A DNA stretch of 64,000 nt from Schaalia odontolytica (GTDB lineage Bacteria; Actinomycetota; Actinomycetes; Actinomycetales; Actinomycetaceae), in NCBI RefSeq assembly GCF_002847525.1, contig NZ_PKKM01000004.1, positions 62,001 through 126,000 on the forward strand, written 5' to 3'. A program made the translations under genes and the position numbers. Below are positions 35,276 through 44,658 of this stretch, one piece after another. The notes below the pieces were generated by a model. That model searched no databases. It was given only the letters and a program-made list of their open reading frames with translations, and had not been told where the DNA came from. Within the stretch, counting starts at the first letter, position 1; every line of letters begins with the position of its first letter.

Positions 35276-35842
35276 TCAGTGACGCTTGCGAGCGACCACG
35301 AGGGTCACGCCACCAGCCAGCGCGATGACGCCAGCGCCAGCGGCGATCGACGCGGCGGAGCCGGTGTTGGCCAGCGTCGGGTTCGAGGCGGCGGGGGTGC
35401 CGGCCGGAGCGTTCGTGTTGCGGATGCCGCCACGAGCGGAGACGGGGGCCGGGCCGTTGCCGGTGGAGATCTGGCCGCGGGTGGTCACGCCGGTGGTGCC
35501 GACGGGGCCGGAGGCCGCGCCAGCGCCACCCTGATCGGCGGCGGGGACCGAAGAATCATCGGACTGGGCCGGCGTCTCAGCGGAACCACCGGTGTTGTTG
35601 TCGTCGGCCGGGGTCGAGGGCTGCTCGGGGGCCGGTTCCTCGTCGGCCGGGGTCGAGGGCTGCTCGGGGGCCGGATCCTCGGTGGCCGGGGTCGAGGGCT
35701 GCTCGGTCGAGGGGGCCTCGGTGGCCGGGGTCGAGGGCTGCTCGGTGACGGGGGTCTCGGCAGCGAAAGCGACGCCGGCCGAAGCGGCGATCAGACCGAG
35801 CGCCGCGGTGGCGGCGAACAGAGACGAGGTCGTCTTCTTCAT
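35276..35842 (-). CDS. Repeat-rich LPXTG-type (LANTG) surface protein
   Basis: A 188-aa secreted protein. Residues 1-28 form a signal peptide (MKKTTSSLFAATAALGL... ending AFA). About 30-75 hold four tandem EQPSTPA-type repeats of 12-14 residues, rich in Glu, Pro and Thr. A Gly/Ala spacer leads to LANTG, a hydrophobic span and the tail ARKRH. With no globular domain it looks like a wall-spanning spacer or mucin-like surface chain. ATG 35842 is preceded by CCAGGAGAAAC. It converges on the larger LARTG protein. Confidence 0.82.
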   Translation of the reverse strand: MKKTTSSLFAATAALGLIAASAGVAFAAETPVTEQPSTPATEAPSTEQPSTPATEDPAPEQPSTPADEEPAPEQPSTPADDNNTGGSAETPAQSDDSSVPAADQGGAGAASGPVGTTGVTTRGQISTGNGPAPVSARGGIRNTNAPAGTPAASNPTLANTGSAASIAAGAGVIALAGGVTLVVARKRH

Positions 35843-36042
35843 TGTTTCTCCTGGAACAATTGTGGTGAGGGATGAATGCGTGACCCTGACCAATGCGGGC
35901 CGTGCGCGTCACGGCGTTCTCCCCCACCCTACAACACTTCCTGACCAATACGCACAGATTTCCGAAAATCACCCGCCGGCGAGTCGCATCCCACTTTTTC
36001 AAGGGGCTTTGTTCGCCTCCGCCGCGCGTGAAAACGACGAGG

Positions 36043-36672
36043 TCAGGACAGCTTGGCGGTCGCAATGAACTGGAAAATACCCTCCATGATGAGCTGCGTC
36101 GCAATAGCAGCCAGCAGCAGACCGGAAATCTTTGTCAGCAGCATGATGCCGCCGGGCCCCAGGAGCCGGGACAGCATCAGGGAGAATCGCATGGTCAGCC
36201 ACATGACAAGGTGGGCCAGCACGACAGCGACGATGACAGCGATCCACGAACCCACGTTCGTGCCGGCCTGTCCGACGGACACCATAACGGCGACGATCGA
36301 GCCGGGGCCTGCGAGCAGCGGCGTACCCAGCGGGACGAGCGCGACGTTGACGCCCTCGTCCCCCGTATCCGGAGACGACGAGTCCGTGCCCATGAGGAGT
36401 TCCATGGCGACCAGGAAGAGCAGGACGCCGCCGGAGAGCTGGAGGGCCTCCATCGATATGTGGAGGAGGCGCAGGATCTGCCCGCCCAGGATCGCGAAGG
36501 TCAGGATGACGCCGAAGGAGACGGAGGTCGCCTGGATGGCGGCGTGGCGCTGCTTGGGCTGGGAGTATCGGGCGGTGAGGCCCAGGAAGACGGGCACGGT
36601 CCCGATGGGGTCCATGATGACCGTCAGCGTCGCGAAGGCAGTCGCGAAGAGTGTGACGTCGAAGAGGCTCAC
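36043..36672 (-). CDS. MarC family integral membrane protein
   Basis: A 209-aa protein with about six hydrophobic segments and the family block DPIGTVPVFLGLT near residue 21. MarC proteins (UPF0056) are widespread and lack an established substrate; early links to multidrug resistance were not upheld. Its start overlaps the stop of the PHP gene (ATGA), so the two are cotranscribed. Confidence 0.87.
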   Translation of the reverse strand: MSLFDVTLFATAFATLTVIMDPIGTVPVFLGLTARYSQPKQRHAAIQATSVSFGVILTFAILGGQILRLLHISMEALQLSGGVLLFLVAMELLMGTDSSSPDTGDEGVNVALVPLGTPLLAGPGSIVAVMVSVGQAGTNVGSWIAVIVAVVLAHLVMWLTMRFSLMLSRLLGPGGIMLLTKISGLLLAAIATQLIMEGIFQFIATAKLS

Positions 36673-37517
36673 GGCTCGACCACCTCGATGGCGCCCTGCG
36701 CGATGACCTCGGCGATCACCTGCGGATCCGTCGTGTTTTCGCCGATGCGGTTGGGCTTGCCCGTCCCGTGATAGTCGGAGGAGCCGAACACCGCCAGGCC
36801 CATCTCGCGGGCCATACGATCGACGTCGGCGCGATCCTCGGGGGCGTGGTCGCGGTGGTCGCGCTCGATGCCAAAGAGGCCGGCCGCCGCCATGTCGGCG
36901 ATGACGGCCTCGGGCAGCAGGTGTTGGCGCTTACGGGCGCGGGGATGGGCCAGGACAGGCACTCCCCCGGCCTCGCGCACGCAACGCACGGCCTCGACCG
37001 GGTCGGGCGCCCAGTGGCACACGTAGTAAGGACCCGACGGGTGCAGGGCCTTGACGAAGGCGGCACTGCGGTCGGGGAATGCGCCGGCAGCGACGAGCGC
37101 GTCCGCGATATGCGGGCGCCCCACGGGGCCGCCCTCGGGCGCGAAGGCTGCCACGTCCTCCCACGTGATCGGGTAGTCGGCCGACAGGTTCTCGACCATG
37201 CGCACGGCGCGCGTCTCGCGATCCTCGCGCGTGCGTCGGAAATTATCGACGAGGCCGGGGCTGGCCGGGTCGAAGAGGTAGGCCAGGAGGTGCACGGTGA
37301 TCCCCGAGGAGGAGCACGACATCTCGGTGCCCCGGATGAGGCTCACGCCGGTGTCCGCGACGGCGGCCGCGGCCTCGTCCCATCCGGCGGTCGTGTCATG
37401 GTCCGTCAGCGCGATAGCGTCCAGCCCGGCCTGAGCGGCAATAGACAGGAGCTGCGCGGGCGTATCCGTCCCATCTGAATACGCGCTATGAGTATGGGGG
37501 TCAATTCGCTTCACCAT
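36669..37517 (-). CDS. PHP-domain metal-dependent phosphoesterase
   Basis: A 282-aa protein of the polymerase-and-histidinol-phosphatase superfamily. Metal ligands appear in DPHTHSAYSDGT (about residues 6-17), ALTDHDTTAGW (about 36-46) and the late FGSSDYHG. Relatives are nucleoside 3',5'-bisphosphate or RNA 5'-end phosphatases (YciV/RnaAM type), the likely activity here. It is coupled to marC downstream. Confidence 0.87.
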   Translation of the reverse strand: MVKRIDPHTHSAYSDGTDTPAQLLSIAAQAGLDAIALTDHDTTAGWDEAAAAVADTGVSLIRGTEMSCSSSGITVHLLAYLFDPASPGLVDNFRRTREDRETRAVRMVENLSADYPITWEDVAAFAPEGGPVGRPHIADALVAAGAFPDRSAAFVKALHPSGPYYVCHWAPDPVEAVRCVREAGGVPVLAHPRARKRQHLLPEAVIADMAAAGLFGIERDHRDHAPEDRADVDRMAREMGLAVFGSSDYHGTGKPNRIGENTTDPQVIAEVIAQGAIEVVEP

Positions 37518-37755
37518 TTGAGACTACCCCATTAATCCGATCACACAACCGCGCGGGCGAACACCACCCGCGCGCGTCAGGAGGCCTCGCAAAAGCCCCA
37601 TTTTTGCCCGGTCTTGACCGTGTTTTCTGCACGTTCTCCCATCGCGACACCACCCTTTTTGGTTAACCGCTCACCTGCAGCGATGAGCTGTCGACTGTAG
37701 GAAACTGGCATCACACGGCCATTTGGCCTCCCTCAACACCGATTGGAGTACACGC
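37518..37755 (+). promoter_or_regulatory. Divergent region between PHP gene and amino-acid permease
   Basis: 238 bp without a gene. GCGCGGG (about 37552) and CCCGCGC (about 37568) form a 7-bp hairpin. The permease promoter should lie in 37640-37740. Nothing else is evident. Confidence 0.35.
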
Positions 37756-39216
37756 GTGTCTGACAAGGATCAGACCCAGGTGTCCACCGCGACTGACGCG
37801 GGAGACGCCGGGTACAACAAGGCTCTGAAAAACCGACACATCCAGATGATCGCCATCGGCGGTTCGATCGGCACCGGCCTGTTCCTAGGTGCCGGCGGTC
37901 GACTGGCCCAGGGCGGCCCCGCACTGGCCTTCGCCTACGCGGTGTGTGGCATCTTCGCGTTCCTGATGGTCCGCGCCCTCGGCGAGCTGGCGGTGCGCCG
38001 CCCCTCCTCGGGCGCGTTCGTGTCCTACGCCCGCGAGTTCCTGGGCGAAAAGGGTGCGTTCATCACCGGCTGGTTCTTCTTCCTGGACTGGGCGGTCACC
38101 GTCATGGCTGACATCACCGCCGTGGCGCTCTACATGCACTACTGGAACATGTTCGAGAACATCCCCCAGTGGGTCATCGCCCTCATCGCGCTCGCACTCG
38201 TCTTTGTCCTCAACATGATGAGCGTCAAAGCCTTCGGCGAGGCCGAGTTCTGGTTCGCGATGATCAAAGTCGCGACGATCCTCATCTTCATGGGCGTCGC
38301 CATCTGGGCGATCATCACCCAGGCTCACGTCGGCGAGTACACCGCGGGTGTCCACAACATCTCCGAGTCCGGCGGCTGGTTCCCCGAGGGCCTGGCCCCC
38401 GTCTTCGCGCTCACACTGGGCGTCGTCTTCGCTTTCGGCGGCACCGAGATGGTGGGCGTCGCGGCGGGCGAGGCGAAGGACGCCGCGAAGATCCTGCCCA
38501 AGGCCATCAACTCGATGGTCATCCGCATCTTCTTCTTCTACGTCGGCTCCGTCGTTCTCTTCGCCTTCGCGCTGCCCTACACCGCCTACTCCTCGGATGA
38601 GTCTCCCTTCACGACCTTCTTCTCCGGCCTCGGCGTGCCCCACGCGGGCGACATCATCCAGGTGGTCGTCCTGACCGCCGCACTGTCCTCGCTCAACGCG
38701 GGCCTGTACGCGACCGGTCGTACGCTGCGCTCGATGGCGCTCGTGGGCGAGGGCCCGCGCTTCGCCGCTCGCCTCAACAAGAACCACGTCCCCTACGGCG
38801 GCATCATCATCACCGCGTCGCTGGGTCTGCTCGGCGTCCTGCTCAACGCCTTCGTCCCGGAGAACGCCTTTAACATCGTCATGGACCTGGCGGGCATCGG
38901 CATCGCCGGCACCTGGGCGATGATCCTGATCTCGCACCTGGCCTTCCTGCGCAAGGTGAAGCGCGGCGAGGCACAGCGTCCGGAGTTCCGTATGCCCGGC
39001 GCCCCCTACACCAACTACCTGGCGCTGCTCTTCTTCGCGGTGGTCGTTGGCTCCAACGTGACCTCCGAATCGGGCCGTTGGACACTCGCGCTCTTCGCCG
39101 TGGTCGTCGTCCTCATGGTCGCCGGCTGGTACTACGTGCGCGATCGCGTCGGTAACCTGACCGACGAGGCCGCCGCCTCGCTGCAGGGCGAGGAAACCCT
39201 GGTGGCGGGCGACTGA
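37756..39216 (+). CDS. ansP: APC-family amino-acid permease, likely asparagine permease
   Basis: A 486-aa transporter with 12 predicted membrane segments. The substrate loop IGGSIGTGLFLGAG (about residues 33-46 from this start) and the GELAVRRPSSGAFVSYA block place it in the AAT group of proton symporters for asparagine, aromatic or basic amino acids. The asparaginase gene follows 13 bp later in the same direction, favouring asparagine. A GTG start at 37756 after GGAG is preferred; an in-frame ATG lies at 37723. Confidence 0.85.
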   Translation: MSDKDQTQVSTATDAGDAGYNKALKNRHIQMIAIGGSIGTGLFLGAGGRLAQGGPALAFAYAVCGIFAFLMVRALGELAVRRPSSGAFVSYAREFLGEKGAFITGWFFFLDWAVTVMADITAVALYMHYWNMFENIPQWVIALIALALVFVLNMMSVKAFGEAEFWFAMIKVATILIFMGVAIWAIITQAHVGEYTAGVHNISESGGWFPEGLAPVFALTLGVVFAFGGTEMVGVAAGEAKDAAKILPKAINSMVIRIFFFYVGSVVLFAFALPYTAYSSDESPFTTFFSGLGVPHAGDIIQVVVLTAALSSLNAGLYATGRTLRSMALVGEGPRFAARLNKNHVPYGGIIITASLGLLGVLLNAFVPENAFNIVMDLAGIGIAGTWAMILISHLAFLRKVKRGEAQRPEFRMPGAPYTNYLALLFFAVVVGSNVTSESGRWTLALFAVVVVLMVAGWYYVRDRVGNLTDEAAASLQGEETLVAGD

Positions 39217-39229
39217 GAAAGGACGAACA

Positions 39230-40228
39230 GTGCGTCTTCACGTCACGTATGCCGGTGGCACCATCGGCATGGTCGACTCCCCCGAGGGTCTGCGCCCCGG
39301 CGCGGACCTGCAGGGGTGGTTCGGCTCCCAGCTGGAGGGCATCGAGCTGGCCTCGAACATCACGATGTCGACGCTGGACCCGCTCATCGACTCCTCGGAG
39401 GCTACCCCCGAGGACTGGCAGGCCATCATCGACGACATCAACGCGCACGCCGACGAGGCGGACGCCTTCCTGGTCCTGCACGGCACGGACACGATGGCCT
39501 ACTCGGCTGCGGCCCTGTCGTACTCGCTGGCGAGCATGGGCAAGCCGGTCGTCCTGACCGGCTCCCAGTACCCGCTCGGCGTCGTCGGCTCGGATGCGTC
39601 GTCAAACGTCACGGGCGCGCTGCGCGCCGCGATTTCGCACCGCGCACGAGGCGTCATGCTGTTCTTCGGGCATAAGCTCCTGGCCGGCAACCGCGCCACC
39701 AAGACCTCGTCGTGGGCGTTCCGCGGTTTCGAGTCGCCCTCCGTGTCTCCCATGGCGCGCACGGGCGCCCCGTGGCGCTGGTACGGGGCGCCGAGTGCGG
39801 GCACCGGCTGGCAGGACCCCAGCCCGTACACGCGCCAGGATGTCGCCGTCATCGACGTGGTGCCCGGTATGAGCGCCGCGCGGCTGCGCGCCATGACGAC
39901 GCCGCACCCGGACGCGGTCATCCTGCGCACCTTCGGCGTGGGGAACATCCCGGCCTCCGAGCCGGGTCTCGTGGACGTCCTGGCCGAGCTCGCGCAGGCC
40001 GAGGTGCCGATCATCGTCGCCTCCCAGTGCTACCAGTCCGAGGTCATGCTCGGCCACTACGAGGCCGGCAACGCCCTGGCGCGCCTCGGCGCAATCGGCG
40101 CGCACGACATGACGCTCGAGGCACTCTACGCCAAGACCGTCTTCCTGCTCTCGCAGGGCAAGCGCGGCGCTGACTTCAAGCGGTGGATGGACCTGTCCAT
40201 CGCGGGAGAACTCACCCTCCAGGACTGA
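39230..40228 (+). CDS. ansA: L-asparaginase, type I
   Basis: A 332-aa enzyme hydrolysing asparagine to aspartate and ammonia. The first catalytic threonine lies in TYAGGTIGM (residues 6-14) and the second Thr-Asp pair in LHGTDTMAY (about 83-91). No signal peptide is present, so it is cytosolic. The GTG start follows AAAGGAC. With the permease upstream it forms an uptake-and-use operon, and the gene is closed by a strong terminator. Confidence 0.92.
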   Translation: MRLHVTYAGGTIGMVDSPEGLRPGADLQGWFGSQLEGIELASNITMSTLDPLIDSSEATPEDWQAIIDDINAHADEADAFLVLHGTDTMAYSAAALSYSLASMGKPVVLTGSQYPLGVVGSDASSNVTGALRAAISHRARGVMLFFGHKLLAGNRATKTSSWAFRGFESPSVSPMARTGAPWRWYGAPSAGTGWQDPSPYTRQDVAVIDVVPGMSAARLRAMTTPHPDAVILRTFGVGNIPASEPGLVDVLAELAQAEVPIIVASQCYQSEVMLGHYEAGNALARLGAIGAHDMTLEALYAKTVFLLSQGKRGADFKRWMDLSIAGELTLQD

Positions 40229-40248
40229 GTCTCCTCCACCCGACACAG

Positions 40249-40303
40249 CCCCGGCCTCGTCCCCGGCGCACAGCGCGCCACAGGGAGACGAGGCCGGGGT
40301 TTG
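40249..40303 (+). terminator. Terminator after asparaginase
   Basis: CCCCGGCCTCGTC (40249-40261) pairs perfectly with GACGAGGCCGGGG (40287-40299), followed by TTTGT. It uses the recurring CCCCGGCCTCGT stem. Confidence 0.85.
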
Positions 40304-40341
40304 TCATGACCACCGAACCCGCCCGAGGGGCCGAGGAGCCG

Positions 40342-40354
40342 TAGAATAGTGACC
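40342..40354 (+). promoter_or_regulatory. -10 element of aminopeptidase P gene (leaderless)
   Basis: TAGAAT (40342-40347) lies 7 bases before the ATG at 40355, so transcription would begin at the start codon. This decides against the GTG at 40349, which would fall inside the promoter. Confidence 0.6.
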
Positions 40355-41863
40355 ATGAGTGAAGAAGCTTCCCAGTCCATGGCCGATCGCGGCGAAAACC
40401 GCTCCCGTCAGCCCCAGTCCTCCGCATTCCGCGATTTCATCGGCTCCGGATGGGGGCCTCGCCCCTCCGAACTGCCCGCACGTGAGCGCGTCGCCGACTT
40501 CCTGCACGACCGCACCCTCAAGGCCGGTGCTCCCTTCCCGGGTGAGCGCCTCGTCGTGCCCGCAGGCCCCTACAAGGTCCGCTCCAACGACTGCGACTAC
40601 CGCTTCCGCGCGCACTCGGCCTTCGCGCACCTGTCGGGCCTGGGCGGCGAAAAGGAGCCGGACACCGTCCTGGTGCTGGAGCCGAACGAGGACGGCACCC
40701 ACACTCCCCTGCTCTTCTTCAAGCCCCGCGCCTCGCGTTCCTCCAAGGAGTTTTACGCGGACGCCCGCTACGGCGAATTCTGGGTGGGCGCGCGCCCCTC
40801 GCTCGAGGAGCTGAGCGCGCAGACCGGCCTGGAAACCCGCCACATCGACACCCTGCGCGACGTGCTGGCGAAGGACGCCGGGACCGTGCAGCTGCGCATC
40901 GTGCGCGGCGTCGACGCCAACGTCGAGGCGATGGTGAACGAGGTGCGCACCCAGGCCTCCCTGCCCGCAGGCGAGGACGCGCGCAAGGAGGACGAGGCCC
41001 TCGAAGAACATCTCTCGGAGATTCGCCTCATCAAGGATGCGTTCGAGCTCGACGAGATGATTCGCGCGGTCGAGGTCACCAAGGCCGGCTTCGAGGACAT
41101 CATCCGCGTCCTGCCCCGCGCCGTGGGTCACCGCCGCGGCGAGCGCGTCATCGAGGGCGCATTCCGAGCGGTCGCCCGAGAAGAGGGCAACGGCGAGGGA
41201 TACGAGACCATCGCGGCCTCGGGCAACCACGCGAACACCCTGCACTGGATCGACAACGACGGAACGGTCCACGAGGGCGACCTGGTGCTCGTCGACGCCG
41301 GCGTCGAGGTCGACTCCCTCTACACGGCCGACATCACGCGCACGCTGCCCGTCAACGGCCGCTTCACCGAGGTCCAGGCCCGCGTCTACCAGGCCGTCCT
41401 CGACGCCTGCGAGGCCGCCCTGGCCCGCGCCAACGAGCCGGGCTGCCGCTTCAAGGACGTGCACGACGCCGCCATGCGCGTCATCGCTGCCCGCCTGTAC
41501 GAGTGGGGCATCCTGCCCGTCACCCCCGAAGAGTCGCTGTCCCCCGAGGGCCAGCAGCACCGCCGCTGGATGCCGCACGGCACCAGCCACCACCTGGGCC
41601 TGGACGTCCACGACTGCGCGAAGGCACGCGCGGAGCTCTACCAGGGCGCGCTGCTGGAGCCGGGCATGGTCTTCACGATCGAGCCGGGCCTGTACTTCCG
41701 CGCCGACGATCTGCTGATCCCCGAGGAATACCGGGGCATCGGCGTGCGCATCGAGGACGACGTCGTGGTGAACGCCGACGGCACGGTCACGCGTATCTCC
41801 GAGGACATCCCGCGCACGATCGCGGATGTCGAGGAGTGGATCGCGAGCGTTCAGTCCCGCTGA
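40355..41863 (+). CDS. pepP: Aminopeptidase P family (Xaa-Pro aminopeptidase)
   Basis: A 502-aa M24 metallopeptidase removing N-terminal residues next to proline. An N-terminal AMP_N domain (about residues 45-180) precedes the pita-bread fold. Metal ligands are seen in VLVDAGVEVDSLYTADITRT (two Asp), HGTSHHLGLDVHD (His), TIEPGLYF (Glu) and GVRIEDDV (Glu). Family length is about 440-500, so it is complete. It appears leaderless and converges on the stress-protein gene after 20 bp. Confidence 0.92.
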   Translation: MSEEASQSMADRGENRSRQPQSSAFRDFIGSGWGPRPSELPARERVADFLHDRTLKAGAPFPGERLVVPAGPYKVRSNDCDYRFRAHSAFAHLSGLGGEKEPDTVLVLEPNEDGTHTPLLFFKPRASRSSKEFYADARYGEFWVGARPSLEELSAQTGLETRHIDTLRDVLAKDAGTVQLRIVRGVDANVEAMVNEVRTQASLPAGEDARKEDEALEEHLSEIRLIKDAFELDEMIRAVEVTKAGFEDIIRVLPRAVGHRRGERVIEGAFRAVAREEGNGEGYETIAASGNHANTLHWIDNDGTVHEGDLVLVDAGVEVDSLYTADITRTLPVNGRFTEVQARVYQAVLDACEAALARANEPGCRFKDVHDAAMRVIAARLYEWGILPVTPEESLSPEGQQHRRWMPHGTSHHLGLDVHDCAKARAELYQGALLEPGMVFTIEPGLYFRADDLLIPEEYRGIGVRIEDDVVVNADGTVTRISEDIPRTIADVEEWIASVQSR

Positions 41864-41883
41864 GCCACGCGAAGACGCTGAGG

Positions 41884-42675
41884 TTACGCCTCGGTCTGGT
41901 CCTTTTCGGGGGACGAGGCCGGGGCGTCCTCACGTTCGGACACAGCGTTCTCGGGCGCGCTCACAGTGATGGGAGCGGGGGCCTGGGGCACGCTCACTAC
42001 CTCGGCACTCACGGGCGCGCCTGCATCCGGCGCCGCGGCCTGAGGCGTCGTCGGGGACACCGCCTCGGACTCCTCGCTGGCAGCCGTTCCGGCCGGGACC
42101 TCGCCGTCCTTCGTCGCCGCACCGAAGCGGGGGCGGCCGTCGGGGAAGAATCCGACGGAATCCTTCTTCTGGCGCTGTTCCTCAGTGCGAGGACGCACGA
42201 CGCGCGCCCGATTGCCGGGGGTGCGCTGCAGGATCTGATAGGCGCGGTCGATGTCGGCCGAGGCCAGGACCGCGTAGCGCAGAGCAACGACCTGCTGGGA
42301 GGAGACCAGGTCACGGCTGCGACCCCGGATGAGGAACGCCAGGGCGGACAGCGCCATACCCGCCAGCGCACCCACAACGATGCCGCCCACGACCCACGCG
42401 CCCGTGCCTCCTGCGTTCTGTCCGGCGGACATGAGCATGCCTGCGAGCGCACCCCACAGGGCGCCGCTCGACGCGCCGGACATCGAGGCGCGGGCGATCG
42501 TCATGCGCCCCGTCACCCGCTCAACCAGGTGCAGATCCGTGCCCACGATCGTGATCGACGAGACGTCAAAACCGCTGTCCGACAGGAAATCGACGGCCGT
42601 ACGAGCCTGCGCGTAGGTCTGGTAGGAGGCGACCTCCGTGCCCGTGGGCATCTGCGGGTCCATCACGACAGCCAT
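41884..42675 (-). CDS. General stress protein (YflT/GSP17M domain), membrane-associated
   Basis: A 263-aa protein. Residues about 12-60 match the GSP17M/YflT domain (ASYQTYAQARTAVDFL), followed by two glycine/alanine-rich hydrophobic segments (about 70-125) and a long Pro/Ala/Glu-rich C-terminal tail (about 165-263) that looks disordered. The domain is stress-linked in Firmicutes and Actinobacteria, with no known activity. Divergent from the MgtE-N/CBS gene. Confidence 0.78.
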   Translation of the reverse strand: MAVVMDPQMPTGTEVASYQTYAQARTAVDFLSDSGFDVSSITIVGTDLHLVERVTGRMTIARASMSGASSGALWGALAGMLMSAGQNAGGTGAWVVGGIVVGALAGMALSALAFLIRGRSRDLVSSQQVVALRYAVLASADIDRAYQILQRTPGNRARVVRPRTEEQRQKKDSVGFFPDGRPRFGAATKDGEVPAGTAASEESEAVSPTTPQAAAPDAGAPVSAEVVSVPQAPAPITVSAPENAVSEREDAPASSPEKDQTEA

Positions 42676-42763
42676 AGTTTCTCCTTCGTCACGGCCTCGG
42701 TGGCATGGAACGCATTGTTCATGCGGCGACCGGCTCGTCGTTACTCTTTCTTTGTCAACAGCC

Positions 42764-42775
42764 TAAGATGATTAT
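42764..42775 (+). promoter_or_regulatory. -10 element of MgtE-N/CBS gene (leaderless)
   Basis: TAAGAT (42764-42769) sits 6 bases before the GTG start at 42776, leaving no room for a ribosome binding site. The transcript is probably leaderless. Confidence 0.6.
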
Positions 42776-44080
42776 GTGAGCATTGCATCTATTGAACTCG
42801 GCACCAAGGGTCGGCGCGTCTACATCGGAAAGCTCGCTGGTACCAGTGTTTTCGACCCTTTGGGCGACCAGGTCGGCAAGATTCACGATGTCGTTGTCAT
42901 CTTTCGGCTGAAATCCGAAGCCAACGTCATCGGCTTCGTCGTCGAGGTCGGCCCGCGTAAGCGTGTCTTCCTGCCTCTCACTCGCGTCACCGCCATCGAG
43001 TCCGGTTCCGTCATCACGACGGGCCTGCTCAACATCCGTTCATTCACGCAGCGTCCCATCGAGACCCTCGTGCTCTCCGAGCTCTTCGACCGCGTCGTCA
43101 CGATGAACGACGGCTCGGGCCAGGTGCGCATCCTCGACGTCGCGATGCGCCAGCGCCGCCCCAAGGACTGGGTGATCTCCACGCTGCACGTCCAGCGCGT
43201 GCGCACCTCTTCCCTCGGCTTCACGCGCAGCGGCGAGACCCTCACCGTGGACGTGTCCGAGGTGTCCGGCCTGCTCAAGACCGACTCCAACCAGGCCGCG
43301 ACCGCCCTCCTGCAGTACACGGAAGACATGCGCCCCGCCGACCTGGCAGACTTCATGCACACGCTCCCCCAGGACCGCAAGATGGCGGTCGCCATGCAGC
43401 TGACGGACGCGCGCCTCGCCGACGTGCTCGAGGAGCTGGGTAACGACGACCGTATCGCGATCGTCTCCGCGCTGGAAGCCGCCCGAGCAGCCGACGTCCT
43501 GGACGTCATGCAGCCCGACGACGCGGCCGACCTCGTCGCCGAGCTGCCCGCCGCGAAGGCTCAGTCCCTGCTGGCCCTCATGGAGCCCGAAGAGGCCGAG
43601 GACGTGCGTCGACTCATGACCTACGACGAGTCGACCGCGGGTTCGCTCATGACCACCGAGCCCGTCATTTTCGGTCCCAACGCGACCGTCGCGCAGATGT
43701 TGGCTGCCGTACGACGCGAGGACATCCCGGCCTCGATCGCGACCGTCGCTTTCATCGCACGCCCGCCCCAGGAGACGCCGACCGGCCAGTACCTGGGCAT
43801 GGTCCACATCCAGCGCGCGCTGCGCGAGCCCCCGCAGACTCTGCTCGGCACGATCCTGGACCGCGACATCGAGTCCGTGGACCCCAACGCGCACATCGCG
43901 ACCGTGACGCGTCTGCTCGCAACCTACAACCTGACGGTCCTGCCCGTCGTCGACGAAGACGGGCACCTGCACGGCGCCGTCTCGGTCGACGACGTCCTCG
44001 ACGAGCTGCTGCCCGAGGACTGGCGAGACTTCGACGACGACGTGACCGACCGCATGATGGCAAGGAGCATCGATGGCTGA
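42776..44080 (+). CDS. PRC-barrel / MgtE N-terminal / CBS domain protein
   Basis: A 434-aa soluble protein. A PRC-barrel-like region (about residues 12-95) is followed by an MgtE intracellular N domain with repeated DVLEELG/DVLDVMQPDDAADLVAELP helices (about 165-285) and a CBS pair (about 285-425). The magnesium-channel membrane domain is absent, so it is not itself a transporter. It may sense Mg or nucleotides and regulate a partner. Its last 8 bases overlap the DUF1003 gene, whose membrane product is a candidate partner. Confidence 0.85.
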   Translation: MSIASIELGTKGRRVYIGKLAGTSVFDPLGDQVGKIHDVVVIFRLKSEANVIGFVVEVGPRKRVFLPLTRVTAIESGSVITTGLLNIRSFTQRPIETLVLSELFDRVVTMNDGSGQVRILDVAMRQRRPKDWVISTLHVQRVRTSSLGFTRSGETLTVDVSEVSGLLKTDSNQAATALLQYTEDMRPADLADFMHTLPQDRKMAVAMQLTDARLADVLEELGNDDRIAIVSALEAARAADVLDVMQPDDAADLVAELPAAKAQSLLALMEPEEAEDVRRLMTYDESTAGSLMTTEPVIFGPNATVAQMLAAVRREDIPASIATVAFIARPPQETPTGQYLGMVHIQRALREPPQTLLGTILDRDIESVDPNAHIATVTRLLATYNLTVLPVVDEDGHLHGAVSVDDVLDELLPEDWRDFDDDVTDRMMARSIDG

Positions 44081-44648
44081 TCGCCTGGACAACCCGATCG
44101 ACAAGCGTCAGTGGTTCTTCCGCCGCTCGTCGGGCAGCGGCGACGGCTTCGGCCGCTTCGCCGAGGCCACCGCCCGTTTCATGGGCTCCCCCAAGTTCGT
44201 CCTCTACATGACGATCTTCGTCATCGCGTGGATCGGTGCGAACCTGATGCTCGCCGGCATCAGCGAGAAAGCCGCCTGGGACCCCTACCCCTTCATCCTC
44301 CTGAACCTTGCGTTCTCGACCCAGGCCTCGTACTCGGCCCCGCTGATTATGCTCGCGCAGAACCGCCAGGATGCCCGCGACCGCGTCGTCGCCGAGCAGG
44401 ACCGCCTTCGCGCGGAGCGTAACCTCGCCGACACCGAGTACCTTGCCCGCGAGATCGCCGGCCTGCGCCTGGCGCTCCAGGACGTCGCCACCCGCGACTT
44501 CGTGCGCTCCGAGCTGCGCGACATGCTGGAGGGCCTGCGTGCGGAGATCGCCGCGGACGCGGCCAACACCTCATCGAACGAGGCGGAGGCTGAGGCCGAG
44601 GCCGACGGTGCCTTTCGTCCCCTAGAAGATGGGCACATCGGCCAGTAG
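44073..44648 (+). CDS. DUF1003 membrane protein
   Basis: A 191-aa protein with two hydrophobic segments (about residues 40-60 and 70-90) carrying the DUF1003 pattern FVIAWIGANL...DPYPFILLNLAFSTQASYSAPLI (shown in two parts: the second begins DPYPF). A charged coiled-coil-like region follows (about 95-160). The family is widespread and uncharacterised. It overlaps the MgtE-N/CBS gene and is followed 10 bp later by mrp. Confidence 0.85.
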   Translation: MADRLDNPIDKRQWFFRRSSGSGDGFGRFAEATARFMGSPKFVLYMTIFVIAWIGANLMLAGISEKAAWDPYPFILLNLAFSTQASYSAPLIMLAQNRQDARDRVVAEQDRLRAERNLADTEYLAREIAGLRLALQDVATRDFVRSELRDMLEGLRAEIAADAANTSSNEAEAEAEADGAFRPLEDGHIGQ

Positions 44649-44658
44649 AGTGGAGTCC
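44646..44658 (+). promoter_or_regulatory. -10 element of mrp (leaderless)
   Basis: TAGAGT (44646-44651) lies 7 bases before ATG 44659, overlapping the DUF1003 stop. It suggests an internal leaderless promoter for mrp. Confidence 0.5.

Noticed and set aside
40349..40354. GTG start two codons upstream for pepP
   Set aside because: It would fall one base after the -10 hexamer, so it cannot be in the transcript from that promoter.
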